Shown: in pieces, positions 54,805 through 63,669 of the stretch
Position numbering within the stretch: the stretch's first letter is position 1
Layout of the letters: each line of letters begins with the position of its first letter
Source of the DNA: Mesorhizobium japonicum MAFF 303099
GTDB lineage: Bacteria > Pseudomonadota > Alphaproteobacteria > Rhizobiales > Rhizobiaceae
DNA: 64,000 bases
Reading direction: 5' to 3'
Assembly: GCF_000009625.1 (NCBI RefSeq)
Contig: NC_002678.2
Span: forward strand, 6,728,001 to 6,792,000
Notes under the pieces: generated by a model
Databases searched by the model: none
What the model saw: only the letters and a program-made list of their open reading frames with translations
Told to the model about the DNA's origin: nothing
Position numbers and translations under genes: made by a program

Positions 54805-56148
54805 ATGGCCGACACATCAGACGCTAAAAAACTGACCGACCGCGTTGCCGCGCTGGTCGAGGCCGCCAAGAAGGCCGGCGCCGATGCTGCCGACGCGGTT
54901 GCCGTGCGCGGCCGCTCCACCGGCGTGTCGGTGCGGCTTGGCAAGGTCGAGGCCACCGAATCGTCGGAGGCCGAGGATGTTTCGCTGCGCGTCTTCGTCG
55001 GCCGGAAAGTGGCGAGCGTCTCGGCCACGGCCGCGTCCGACCCGCGCTCACTCGCCGAGCGCGCCGTCGCCATGGCGAAAGTCTCGCCCGAGGATCCCTA
55101 TCAGGGTCTGGCCGATCCGGCGCTGCTGGCCAAACAGACGCGCGATCTCGACCTGTTCGACGCCACCGAAGTGTCGGCCGACCAGCTGAAGGAAGCAGCC
55201 CTTGCGGCCGAAGCAGCAGCGCTTGCCGTCAAGGGCGTGACCAATTCGGCCGGCAGTGGCGCTAGTGCCGGGCTGGGCGGTATCGTGCTGGCCACCTCGC
55301 ACGGCTTCATCGGCCACTATGTCGGCTCGCGCTTCTCGCGTTCGGCCAGCGTCATCGCCGGCGAGGGCACCGGCATGGAACGCGACTATGAATTCTCCTC
55401 GCGCCAGCACTTTGCCGATCTCGATGCGCCGGAGGATATCGGCCGCAAGGCCGGCGAACGCGCCGTGCGCCGCATCGGCGCGCGCAAGGCGGCGACCGGG
55501 CCGGTCGACGTGGTGTTCGACCCGCGGGTGGCGCGCGGCATCGCCGGCCATCTTGCCGGCGCCATCAACGGCGCGTCCGTCGCGCGCAAGACCTCGTTCC
55601 TGCGCGACATGATGGGCAAGCAGGTGGCCGCGTCTGCCATCACCGTCACCGACGAGCCGCTCAGGCCGCGTGGCCAGGCCTCGCGCCCGTTCGACGGCGA
55701 GGGCGTTGAGGGCGAAAAGCTTCTCATGGTCGAAAAGGGCGTGCTCAACCACTGGTTCCTGTCGACCTCGGCCGCGCGCGAACTGGGATTGATCACCAAC
55801 GGCCGCGGCTCGCGCAGCGGCTCCTCCGTCTCGCCGTCCTCCACCAATCTCGCCATCGAGCCGGGCGAACGCTCGCCGGAGGATTTGATCAAGTCGCTCA
55901 AGAGCGGCTTCTATGTCACCGAAGTGTTCGGCCAGGGCGTCGACATGGTGACCGGCGAATACAGCCGCGGCGCTTCCGGTTTCTGGATCGAGAACGGCGA
56001 GTTGGCCTATCCGGTCGCTGAAGTCACGATTGCCTCGAACCTGAAGACGATGTTCCTCAACATGGTGCCGGCTGATGACCTCGACCGCAATTTCGGCACC
56101 GCCGCGCCGACGCTCCTGATCGAAGGCATGACCCTTGCCGGAGCCTGA
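54805..56148 (+). CDS. pmbA: PmbA/TldD family metalloprotease subunit
   Basis: A 447-aa PmbA (TldE)-like protein. PmbA with TldD forms a heterodimeric protease that processes modified peptides and degrades CcdA-type antitoxins; the zinc site is in TldD and PmbA supports it. Family sequence: VEATESSEAEDVSLRVFVG, SGSSVSPSSTNLAIEPGE, GFYVTEVFGQGVDMVTGEYSRGASGFWIENG. TldD is not in the window. The start at 54805 (MADTSDAKKLTDRV) is preferred to 54757. The end overlaps the next gene by 14 bases. Confidence 0.93.
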   Translation: MADTSDAKKLTDRVAALVEAAKKAGADAADAVAVRGRSTGVSVRLGKVEATESSEAEDVSLRVFVGRKVASVSATAASDPRSLAERAVAMAKVSPEDPYQGLADPALLAKQTRDLDLFDATEVSADQLKEAALAAEAAALAVKGVTNSAGSGASAGLGGIVLATSHGFIGHYVGSRFSRSASVIAGEGTGMERDYEFSSRQHFADLDAPEDIGRKAGERAVRRIGARKAATGPVDVVFDPRVARGIAGHLAGAINGASVARKTSFLRDMMGKQVAASAITVTDEPLRPRGQASRPFDGEGVEGEKLLMVEKGVLNHWFLSTSAARELGLITNGRGSRSGSSVSPSSTNLAIEPGERSPEDLIKSLKSGFYVTEVFGQGVDMVTGEYSRGASGFWIENGELAYPVAEVTIASNLKTMFLNMVPADDLDRNFGTAAPTLLIEGMTLAGA

Positions 56149-56944
56149 ACTGACCGCTGCCCTTTCCGGCACCATTGGGGATCTGCCGCTGCTGCGCGAC
56201 GCCGCCCGCGAGGCGGGTGTCATCGCCATGCGCTACTTCGGCAACAGCCCGCAGGTCTGGATGAAGGGCGGCACCTCCCCGGTTAGCGAAGCCGACCATG
56301 CGGCGGACGCCTATCTGCGCCGCACGTTGCTGGCGGCGCGGCCGGACTATGGCTGGCTGTCGGAAGAGACGGTCGACGATCCGGTGCGGCTTTCGGCGCG
56401 CCGCACCTTCGTCGTCGATCCGATCGACGGCACGCGCGGCTTCCTCGAGGGACAGCGCACCTGGTGCGTCAGCGTTGCCGTGGTCGAAGAGGGCCGCACG
56501 CTTGCCGGCGTGCTCGAATGCCCGGCAATGGACGAGACCTACTGGGCGCTGCCCGGCCAGGGCGCTTTCCGCAACGGCAAGCGCATTGGCGTGCGCACGC
56601 TTGGCGACAAGGCCGAGATTTCAGGGTTGAAGCAACTGATCGACCTGGTGCCGGCCGGCTGGCAGAAGCGGCTGGTACGGGCGCCTTACAGTCCCTCGCT
56701 TGCCTACCGCCTGGCAATGATCGCCAACGGCACGCTCGACGCCACCTTCGTCAAGCCGAATGCGCATGACTGGGACATCGCCGCCGCAGATCTCATCCTG
56801 CGCGAGGCCGGCGGCCAGTTGCTCGACCCGCATGGCCGCGCGCCGCTGTATGCCGGCGAGGTGACCCGCCACGGCGCGCTCGCAGCCGGCAGCGGTGAAT
56901 TGTTGGAGGTGCTCGTCGATGTCATCGCCGGGCTGGATGCGTGA
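56135..56944 (+). CDS. 3'(2'),5'-bisphosphate nucleotidase / inositol monophosphatase family (CysQ-like)
   Basis: A 269-aa Mg-dependent, lithium-sensitive-type phosphatase. Metal site: the PVSEADHAAD region (Asp), WLSEETVDD (Glu) and VVDPIDGTRGF, with C-terminal NAHDWDIAAADLILREAGGQ. These residues fit CysQ (PAP phosphatase) or a histidinol/inositol phosphatase; the substrate is not settled. The start is a TTG at 56135 inside the PmbA end; no better start is seen. It is the second gene of a run that leads to lipid A genes. Confidence 0.9.
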   Translation: MPEPELTAALSGTIGDLPLLRDAAREAGVIAMRYFGNSPQVWMKGGTSPVSEADHAADAYLRRTLLAARPDYGWLSEETVDDPVRLSARRTFVVDPIDGTRGFLEGQRTWCVSVAVVEEGRTLAGVLECPAMDETYWALPGQGAFRNGKRIGVRTLGDKAEISGLKQLIDLVPAGWQKRLVRAPYSPSLAYRLAMIANGTLDATFVKPNAHDWDIAAADLILREAGGQLLDPHGRAPLYAGEVTRHGALAAGSGELLEVLVDVIAGLDA

Positions 56945-57020
56945 AAGCACATTCGCAGGTTCCAAAGTCGGCGGCTTTGGTCTAGACCTGTCACAAACTC
57001 ACGATATGTGAAGGACCGAC

Positions 57021-57266
57021 ATGACCGCGGAAGACGGGAAGAAACAGCTTTTGCATCTGGTGTTCGGCGGCGAACTGAAGAAGCTTGGGGGCACCGAGTT
57101 CCGCGATCTCGACGGGCTCGACATTGTCGGTATCTATCCCGATTATCAATCCGCGCACACGGCGTGGAAGGCCAAGGCGCAAGCCAGCGTGGACAATGCC
57201 CATATGCGTTATTTCGTCGTTCATCTGCACCGTCTGCTGGACCCCGACAACAAGGCTGCCGGTTGA
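57021..57266 (+). CDS. DUF4170 protein
   Basis: An 81-aa small soluble protein (LLHLVFGGELKKLGGTEFRD, then IVGIYPDYQSAHTAWKAKAQ and NAHMRYFVVHLHRLLDP), typical of DUF4170, which is confined mainly to alphaproteobacteria and lies beside the DUF374-waaA-lpxK genes. Function unknown; the constant neighbourhood suggests a role near lipopolysaccharide assembly. GTGAAGGACC precedes its ATG. Confidence 0.93.
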   Translation: MTAEDGKKQLLHLVFGGELKKLGGTEFRDLDGLDIVGIYPDYQSAHTAWKAKAQASVDNAHMRYFVVHLHRLLDPDNKAAG

Positions 57267-57271
57267 CTTCG

Positions 57272-58063
57272 ATGGAGCATGACCTGGCGAAAGGGCCAGC
57301 CAGCGACGCCGCGCCGACTGACAGGGGCGGCCGTCGCGCGACCAAGACGTTCTGGCGCAAGGTGCGCGAACCGCTCGCACAGTCGCGATTCGTCAAGAAC
57401 GCCATTGCCAGCCTGCTCGCGCAGTTCGTGCGCCTGGTTCGTCTGACCAGCCCCCTGGTCGCCGGATCGGCGCGCTTTTCGGGCGGCGCCTATGCCGAAT
57501 TCGAACCCGGCATCATCGCCCTGTGGCACGGCCAGCATCTTTTGACGCCCGCCTATTACCCCAAGCGCAAGCCGCTGGTCGCCATGGTGTCGCGCAGCGC
57601 CGATGCCGAGCTCAATGCGCTGATGCTGGAGAAATTCGGCATCGAGGCGGTGCGCGGTTCCGGTGGGCGCGACAATGCCCGGCATCTCGACAAAGGTGGG
57701 GCCAAGGCACTGATTGCCCTCAAAAAGTCGCTCACCGCCGGCAAGAACGTCGCCATGATCGCAGACATTCCGCATGGCACGCCGCGCGACGCAGGGCTCG
57801 GCATCGTTCTCCTGGCGCGCCTCTCGGGCCGGCCGCTGCTGCCTGTTGCCATCGCCACCAGCCGCCGCAAGGTGCTGGAAAAGAGCTGGGACAAGACGAC
57901 CATCAACCTGCCGTTCGGCCGTTCCGCCGTGACCATCGGCGCGCCGATCTTTGTCGCGGCCGACGCCGATGACGCCGAAATGGAGCGCAAGCGCCAGGAA
58001 ATCACCACCGCTCTCAATGCCGCGACGGCCGAGGCCTACCGTCTCGTGGATGGCCGGCGATGA
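57272..58063 (+). CDS. DUF374 lysophospholipid acyltransferase-like protein
   Basis: A 263-aa membrane-associated acyltransferase. The core pattern is IIALWHGQHLLTPAYYPKRKP, then SRSADAELNALMLEKFGIEAVRGSGGRD and IADIPHGTPRDAGLGIVLLAR, which is the DUF374 catalytic layout (acyl-acceptor His/Asp loop changed to WHGQH). It probably adds an acyl group to a lipid A or phospholipid intermediate. The ATG at 57272 lies 5 bases after DUF4170; no strong Shine-Dalgarno sequence. Its last bases overlap waaA. Confidence 0.88.
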   Translation: MEHDLAKGPASDAAPTDRGGRRATKTFWRKVREPLAQSRFVKNAIASLLAQFVRLVRLTSPLVAGSARFSGGAYAEFEPGIIALWHGQHLLTPAYYPKRKPLVAMVSRSADAELNALMLEKFGIEAVRGSGGRDNARHLDKGGAKALIALKKSLTAGKNVAMIADIPHGTPRDAGLGIVLLARLSGRPLLPVAIATSRRKVLEKSWDKTTINLPFGRSAVTIGAPIFVAADADDAEMERKRQEITTALNAATAEAYRLVDGRR

Positions 58064-59376
58064 GCGGTCGCTGGGCGCGCGCCATGCTGACGGCATACCG
58101 TTTCGCCGGTGCCGCGGCCTATCCGCTGGTTGGGCCTTATGTCGCCTGGCGCACTTCGCGCGGCAAGGAAGACCGCCACCGTCGCCGCGAGCGCTACGGC
58201 GTCGCCGGTCGCCCGCGCCCCGAAGGGCCTGTGATCTGGATCCATGCCGCCAGTGTTGGCGAGACCATAGCCGTCGTGCCGCTGGTCGAGAGCATTCTCG
58301 ATTATGGCGTCAACATCGTGCTGACCACCGGTACGGTGACATCGGCCCAGGTCGCCGACGAGCGGCTCGGCGACCGCATCATCCACCAATATGTGCCACT
58401 CGACCTGAAACCGGCGGTCAGCCGGTTCCTCGATCACTGGCAGCCGGACCTGGCGATCATCGCCGAATCCGAAATCTGGCCGATGACCATCCTCGAGCTT
58501 GGCGCGCGCCACGTGCCGCAGGTGCTGGTCAATGGCAGGCTGTCCGACCGCTCTTTCACCTCATGGAAGAAGCGCGCCAACATCGCCGAGGCGCTGTTCG
58601 AGAACCTCGCCCATGTCGTTGCCCAGTCCGATGTCGACGGCGAGCGTTTTCGCACGCTGGGCGCCCGGCCGGTCACCGTCTCGGGCAACCTCAAGGTCGA
58701 CACCAATCCGCCGCCGGTCGACGAACGGGTATTGGCTAGTTTGCAGCGGCAGATCGGCGGCCGCCCGACCTGGGCGGCGATCTCGACTCATGACGGCGAG
58801 GAAGTGGTCGCGGCTGAGGTCCACGCGACGCTGCACAAGCGTCACCACGGCCTGCTGACGATCGTCGTGCCGCGCCATCCCGATCGCGCCGAGGCTCTTG
58901 CCGCGCAGATTTCCGGCATGGGCCTGAAGGTCGCGCGGCGCAGCAAGGGCGACCGTATCGGGCCTGACACCGATATCCTGCTCGGCGATACGATCGGCGA
59001 GATGGGGCTCTATCTCCGGTTGACCGAGATCGCCTTCGTCGGCCGCTCGCTGACGTCCGAGGGCGGCCAGAATCCGCTCGAACCGGCCATGCTCGACACG
59101 GCGGTTCTGGCCGGCCGCAATGTGCAGAATTTCCGCGAGGCCTATCAGCGCCTGATCGACAGCGGCGGCGCCAAGCTGGTGCGTGATCGCGACATGCTGG
59201 CTGGTGCGGTCAACTTCCTTTTGACCAACGAAGTGGCGCGCCACGAGATGATGGCGGCGGGGGTGGCGACCGTCGACGAGATGCGCGGCGCGCTGGCGCG
59301 CACGCTGAAATCGCTCGAACCCTATATCCAGCCGCTGGTCGTCAAGTCGCGCCTGAAGGGCGCCAACGGGCGCTAG
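58060..59376 (+). CDS. waaA: 3-deoxy-D-manno-octulosonic acid (KDO) transferase
   Basis: A 438-aa GT30 glycosyltransferase that attaches KDO to lipid IVA at the inner membrane. The N-terminal membrane anchor is followed by the conserved WIHAASVGE (catalytic Glu), LTTGTVTSAQV, IIAESEIWPMTI, LVNGRLSDRSF and the donor-site region GGQNPLEPA. It overlaps the DUF374 gene by 4 bases and is one base from lpxK, so the operon makes KDO-lipid A. Confidence 0.96.
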   Translation: MSGRWARAMLTAYRFAGAAAYPLVGPYVAWRTSRGKEDRHRRRERYGVAGRPRPEGPVIWIHAASVGETIAVVPLVESILDYGVNIVLTTGTVTSAQVADERLGDRIIHQYVPLDLKPAVSRFLDHWQPDLAIIAESEIWPMTILELGARHVPQVLVNGRLSDRSFTSWKKRANIAEALFENLAHVVAQSDVDGERFRTLGARPVTVSGNLKVDTNPPPVDERVLASLQRQIGGRPTWAAISTHDGEEVVAAEVHATLHKRHHGLLTIVVPRHPDRAEALAAQISGMGLKVARRSKGDRIGPDTDILLGDTIGEMGLYLRLTEIAFVGRSLTSEGGQNPLEPAMLDTAVLAGRNVQNFREAYQRLIDSGGAKLVRDRDMLAGAVNFLLTNEVARHEMMAAGVATVDEMRGALARTLKSLEPYIQPLVVKSRLKGANGR

Positions 59377-59377
59377 C

Positions 59378-60403
59378 GTGGCCTCCGAAGCACCACCATT
59401 CTGGTGGGAAGAGCCGGACTGGAAAGTCCTGGCACTGTCGCCGCTGTCGGCCGTCTATGCGCTCGTCGCCGGGCGCGTCATGCGGCGGGCCAGGCGCGAG
59501 AAGATCGAGGCGCCGGTCCTGTGCGTCGGCAATTTCACCGTCGGCGGCACCGGCAAGACGCCGGTCGCCATCGCGCTTGCGCAACAGGCCAAGCGCATGC
59601 AGCTGAAGCCCGGTTTCCTGTCGCGCGGCCATGGCGGCTCCTTCGCCGAGCCGCATGTCGTCGATGCCCATCACGATGCCGCCAAGCATGTCGGCGACGA
59701 GCCGCTGCTTCTGGCCGAACACGCGCCGGTCGCGGTGACGCCGAACCGCGCCGCCGGTGCCAGGCTGCTCATGGCAAAGCATGGCTGCGATTTCCTGATC
59801 ATGGATGATGGCTTTCAGAGCGCGCGCATCCATATCGATTACGCGCTGATCGTGGTCGACGCCCGCTACGGCATCGGCAATGGCCGCGTCATTCCGGGCG
59901 GCCCGCTCAGGGCCAAGATCGTTGACCAGCTGGTCTTCACCAGCGGGCTGTTGAAGATGGGCGAGGGCACCGCCGCCGATGCCGTGGTGCGCCAGGCGGC
60001 ACGCGCCGGCCGGCCGATCTTCGAGGCCCGTGCCGAGCCCATCAGCAAGGCGGGGCTTGCCGGCAAGCGGTTCCTCGCCTTCGCCGGCATCGGCCATCCC
60101 GACAAATTCTTCGATACGGTGCGTGAGGCCGGCGGCGAGGTGGTTCTCTCCAAGCCCTTTCCGGATCATCATTTCTACGCCGAAGACGAACTCGCCGAGC
60201 TGGCGGCGGTGGCGCGCGCCGAAGGGCTGGGGCTCATCACCACGGCCAAGGACGCCGCCCGGTTGCGCCACGGCGCCTCGCAGGACTTTCTGAACAGACT
60301 CGAGGTGCTGGAAATCGACACGGTTTTCGAGCTCGACCATGCGCCCGAACGCATCATCGAGGAAACGCTCGATGCCTGGCGGCAGCGCAAGCTGAGAAGC
60401 TAG
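59378..60403 (+). CDS. lpxK: Tetraacyldisaccharide 4'-kinase
   Basis: A 341-aa membrane-bound kinase that phosphorylates lipid A disaccharide to lipid IVA. The P-loop is NFTVGGTGKTPVAIALA; LSRGHGGSFAEPH and FLIMDDGFQSARIHIDY (catalytic Asp-Asp pair) follow, then VIPGGPLR and GIGHPDKFFDTV. The start is a GTG at 59378, two bases after waaA. The last 4 bases overlap the end of the convergent DUF2093 gene. Confidence 0.96.
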   Translation: MASEAPPFWWEEPDWKVLALSPLSAVYALVAGRVMRRARREKIEAPVLCVGNFTVGGTGKTPVAIALAQQAKRMQLKPGFLSRGHGGSFAEPHVVDAHHDAAKHVGDEPLLLAEHAPVAVTPNRAAGARLLMAKHGCDFLIMDDGFQSARIHIDYALIVVDARYGIGNGRVIPGGPLRAKIVDQLVFTSGLLKMGEGTAADAVVRQAARAGRPIFEARAEPISKAGLAGKRFLAFAGIGHPDKFFDTVREAGGEVVLSKPFPDHHFYAEDELAELAAVARAEGLGLITTAKDAARLRHGASQDFLNRLEVLEIDTVFELDHAPERIIEETLDAWRQRKLRS

Positions 60404-60633
60404 CTACGCTTGCGCAATTCCGGATGCACCTCGATTTCGCGGCGCAGCGAAGCGGTGGCGTTCACGTAAGGCTCCTGCCTGGCGACGCTCCAATATTTCA
60501 GCTCGTCCAGGGGGATGTTTTCCCCGGTCACCGCGCAGCGCACGAACGAGCCTGGGCTGGTGACCTGGAAATCGCCATCGAGATAGCGGATGCGGGCTTC
60601 CTTGCCGCCCGGGCCTTCGAAACGGTTCATCAT
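60400..60633 (-). CDS. DUF2093 protein
   Basis: A 77-aa protein, MMNRFEGPGGKEARIRYLDG, FQVTSPGSFVRCAVTGENIPLDELKYWSVARQEPY, matching the alphaproteobacterial DUF2093 family. One Cys, no membrane helix; function unknown. It is usually next to lpxK in rhizobia, convergent as here. Confidence 0.92.
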   Translation of the reverse strand: MMNRFEGPGGKEARIRYLDGDFQVTSPGSFVRCAVTGENIPLDELKYWSVARQEPYVNATASLRREIEVHPELRKRS

Positions 60634-60755
60634 GCGGTGGTGCCAAGTGTCATACAGATTTCATCGCCACAAATCTGCGGCCGGGTCAAGCTTGCGACAA
60701 GCCTCGGACAATGCTGAGGCGCTACGACACGCAGAAAAGCGCTTTTATCGGGGGC

Positions 60756-61346
60756 ATGATGGATATTTCTTCCGCCCGCCTGGCTTCCTTGCTCAAGGAG
60801 GCGATGACGCCGCAACCTGTGCCGTCGGCGAAGGCCGATCCGGTCAGGACGGCGCTGGTCAGGGAACTGGTCCAGCCCGCCGCGCCCTCTTTGTTCGCCC
60901 AACGCACGGCGCCCGCTTTGTTGTCTATGCCTGCCGCGCCGTTGGCCGTCAAATCGCAGCAGATTGCTTCTTCCGGCATCGTCGAGGCCTATCAGGCCCA
61001 ACTCGACACGCGCGACGAGGCGGTGCTGGCAACGGTCGCGGCAAGGAAAGCAGCGCCCGAAGCCGACGCACAGCGCGGCGCCGTGCCGCCTTCGGCAACG
61101 GCCAATGACAACGCGCCCGCCAGGGCCGCGGGTGTGTCGTTGCTGTCGTTTGTCCCGCCGCAGGCGCCGCTGCAGCAAAACGCCGCCACGCTGGGTGCGC
61201 CGGCAGGGCGGCGAATAGCGGCCAATCAATCCCACACCGCGGCGCCCAACTCGGAGGGCCTGCTGGTGAAGATCGGCTTTGTTTCGATCATGACCGGTTT
61301 GTTGGCAACAATGATGTTCGGCTTCGTCCTGCTTTTGCTCCGCTGA
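60756..61346 (+). CDS. Hypothetical protein with C-terminal membrane anchor
   Basis: About 196 aa, not recognised. An Ala/Pro-rich polar body (LASLLKEAMTPQPVPSAKAD, QLDTRDEAVLATVAARKAAP) ends in one strong membrane helix IGFVSIMTGLLATMMFGFVLLLLR at the very C-terminus, typical of a tail-anchored inner-membrane protein. The start at 60756 (MMDISSARL) is chosen because the upstream reading to 60711 looks unconserved. It stands alone between DUF2093 and the LysR gene. Confidence 0.6.
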   Translation: MMDISSARLASLLKEAMTPQPVPSAKADPVRTALVRELVQPAAPSLFAQRTAPALLSMPAAPLAVKSQQIASSGIVEAYQAQLDTRDEAVLATVAARKAAPEADAQRGAVPPSATANDNAPARAAGVSLLSFVPPQAPLQQNAATLGAPAGRRIAANQSHTAAPNSEGLLVKIGFVSIMTGLLATMMFGFVLLLLR

Positions 61347-61367
61347 ACGTCGAATCGGCCGGCAGAC

Positions 61368-62294
61368 CTATCGCTCGGCTTCGATGAATGCCTCGATCTT
61401 GTCCGGCGCCAATCCGGCCTGCTGCGCGATGCGGCGGACAAGGTCGGCGGCGGCGGTGCGCGGCCGCCCTAGCGGCCGGTCGAGCCAGTAGGACACCGGA
61501 TTGAGCGCGGTGCGCTCGTCGACCGCGACGATTCGGCCCGACTGCAACTGATGCCCGGTCAGTGGTGGACGCGCCAGCGCAATGCCGAGCCCGTAGGCGG
61601 CAGCATCGAGCACCAGATTGTAATCCTCGAATCGCCTGTCCTGTGGACGTGGCCGGTAGTCCATGCCTTGCGCGGCGAACCAGGCACGCCAGGCGGAGGC
61701 GTCGGAATCGTTGATCAGCGGAAATTTGAGCAGCCGGGCGGGGTCGCCGCGGCCGATCTCGCGTGCCAGTTCCGGTGAGGCGACAGGGAAGACATGCTCC
61801 TCGAACAGCTGCACCGAGACGCGGCCGGGAATACCGCCGCGGCCGCAGCGGATCGACAGGTCGATGCCTTCATCGGCAAGGTCGGCCTGGCGGATGTCGA
61901 CATCGAGCACGATGCGCAGCTTGGTGGGATTGTTTTCCAGTGCCGCCATGCGCGGCATCAGCCACAGCCCACTCACCGAGGGGATCGAGGTCAGCCGCAC
62001 CACCGCCGTGCCGCGCGGCTCGACCCAGCGGTCGGAATGGCTCGAAATCAGTGCGAAAGCCTCCGACGTGCGCAGATGCAGCCGGTTGCCTTCGATCGTC
62101 AGCGTCACGCCGCGCGCGCCGCGATCGAACACTTTCAGGCCCAGCCAGTCCTCGAGCTTGGCGATCTGCCGGCTGATGGCGCCATGGGTGATGTTGAGTT
62201 TTTCAGCGGCCGCCGAAAAGCTGCCGGTTCGCGCCGCCGCGTCGAAGGCACGCAGGGTTTCGAGCGGCACCATTGTGTCTGAGCTGTGATCCAT
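61368..62294 (-). CDS. LysR family transcriptional regulator (GcvA-like)
   Basis: A 308-aa regulator. The winged helix reads MVPLETLRAFDAAARTGSFS, AAEKLNITHGAISRQIAKLE, typical of the GcvA/AmpR branch. The C-terminal substrate-binding domain follows (VVRLTSIPSVSGLWLMPRMA, LADEGIDLSIRCGRGG). It is divergent from the EamA gene by 92 bases, so it probably controls that exporter. The start at 62294 (MDHSSDTMVPLETL) is chosen over 62420; ATG at 62273 is also possible. Confidence 0.92.
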   Translation of the reverse strand: MDHSSDTMVPLETLRAFDAAARTGSFSAAAEKLNITHGAISRQIAKLEDWLGLKVFDRGARGVTLTIEGNRLHLRTSEAFALISSHSDRWVEPRGTAVVRLTSIPSVSGLWLMPRMAALENNPTKLRIVLDVDIRQADLADEGIDLSIRCGRGGIPGRVSVQLFEEHVFPVASPELAREIGRGDPARLLKFPLINDSDASAWRAWFAAQGMDYRPRPQDRRFEDYNLVLDAAAYGLGIALARPPLTGHQLQSGRIVAVDERTALNPVSYWLDRPLGRPRTAAADLVRRIAQQAGLAPDKIEAFIEAER

Positions 62295-62386
62295 AGTCAC
62301 AGGTGATCCTCGATTTGGTCGTTTGTCAACAAGCGGGAAAAGGCGTTTTGTGGCTCCCAGGACGGGAACAGCACGAGGACGGTGAG

Positions 62387-63280
62387 ATGAGCGCGATGAC
62401 GGGCACGTTGAATCAGACACAGCGGATGGACACCACGGCCGCCATCGCCGTGGCGCTGACTGTGGTCGGCTGGGCCTCCGCCTTTCCGGCCATCCGCGCC
62501 GGCCTTGCCGCCTTTGGGCCGCTGGAACTTGGCGCCTTGCGTTTCGCCATCGCCGCGGTGCCGGCGGCGATCTTCCTTGCCGTCAAGCGTCCGGCGCTGC
62601 CCAGGCTCGACGAGGTGTGGCGCCTCGTCTTTGGCGGGGCAATTTTCGTCGCGCTCTACACCGCCATGCTCAACTTCGGCGAACTGACCGTCTCGGCCGG
62701 TGCCGCCGGCTTCATCATCAATGTCAGCCCGATCTTCACGGCCATCATGGCGATGGCGCTACTGGGCGAGCGTTTTTCAAGGTGGGCCTGGGCTGGCACG
62801 GCGATATCCTTCGCCGGCATCGGCGTCATAGCAATGGCAGACGGACAAGGCTTGCATTTCAATGCTGGCGCATTGCTCGTGCTTGGCTCCGCGCTCTGTT
62901 CGGCCGTCAACACCATCGTCCAGAAGCCCCTGTTTGCACGCCATCATCCGCTGACCATCTCGGCCTCCAACATGGTGCTCGGAGCCCTTTGTCTGTCCCC
63001 CTTTCTGCCGAGCGGTTTTGCGCAGGCAGCCGTCGCCAACACCGCCGGTCTCGGCGCCGTCATCTTTCTTGGCATCGTGCCCAGCCTGATCGCCTATGCC
63101 GCCTGGGCAACCGCGTTATCGCGTCTGCCGGCCGCACGTGCCTCGAACTTCCTCTATTTGGTCTCGCCCATGTCCGCCCTGATCGGCTTCTTCTGGCTGG
63201 GCGAAGTGCCGACCCTGCTCGGCATCCTCGGCGGCGCGCTGGCGCTCGGCGGCGTCATCGTGGTGAATTTGAAGCGTTAG
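62387..63280 (+). CDS. EamA/DMT family transporter
   Basis: A 297-aa ten-helix exporter with two EamA repeats (VALTVVGWASAFPAIRAGLA, AAGFIINVSPIFTAIMAMALLGERFS in the first; AGALLVLGSALCSAVNTIVQKP and FLYLVSPMSALIGFFWLGEVPT in the second). The substrate is unknown, probably an amino acid or small metabolite. GAGGACGGTGAG before the ATG at 62387 supports the start. The divergent LysR gene is the likely regulator. Confidence 0.92.
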   Translation: MSAMTGTLNQTQRMDTTAAIAVALTVVGWASAFPAIRAGLAAFGPLELGALRFAIAAVPAAIFLAVKRPALPRLDEVWRLVFGGAIFVALYTAMLNFGELTVSAGAAGFIINVSPIFTAIMAMALLGERFSRWAWAGTAISFAGIGVIAMADGQGLHFNAGALLVLGSALCSAVNTIVQKPLFARHHPLTISASNMVLGALCLSPFLPSGFAQAAVANTAGLGAVIFLGIVPSLIAYAAWATALSRLPAARASNFLYLVSPMSALIGFFWLGEVPTLLGILGGALALGGVIVVNLKR

Positions 63281-63350
63281 ATCAAAGGGTTGCCTGCCTT
63301 TCCCGAATCAAGACGAGAGCCGCCGGAATTTTTGACCCCCACGGGCCGCG

Positions 63351-63665
63351 TTATCGTCCGCGAAGGTGTATCGCGATGGAAGCGGAAATCGAATCGCCTG
63401 CCGTTAGATTGCACTTGCGCCGGACGTCGTCCTTCAGGGGCAAAAGATAGCTTCCGTCCTTGGGAAACAGGGATGTGCCGAACATGAAGCCGTCAATGGT
63501 CGCCTCGACAGGGACCACCCCCCAGCCATAGGTCGCGAACTTCGCGACTTTTTTGATCTCTTCGCTATGGGGCTCGGGTATCGGCGCGAAGAAATATGGC
63601 GAAGGGCCCCTCCAGTGGATCACCTCGGCTTCGAACTGGAACAGGACCGTCGACTCGCCGCTCAC
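63351..63665 (-). CDS. DUF1905 domain protein
   Basis: A 104-aa small beta-barrel-type protein: VLFQFEAEVIHWRGPSPYFF, then AKFATYGWGVVPVEATIDG and GTSLFPKDGSYLLPLKDDVR, RKCNLTAGDSISASI, the DUF1905 pattern (often found with YdeI domains). Function unknown. The start is a GTG at 63665, four bases after the mutL stop, so it is co-transcribed with mutL. The longer reading would overlap mutL in another frame. Confidence 0.88.
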   Translation of the reverse strand: MSGESTVLFQFEAEVIHWRGPSPYFFAPIPEPHSEEIKKVAKFATYGWGVVPVEATIDGFMFGTSLFPKDGSYLLPLKDDVRRKCNLTAGDSISASIAIHLRGR

Positions 63666-63669
63666 AGGC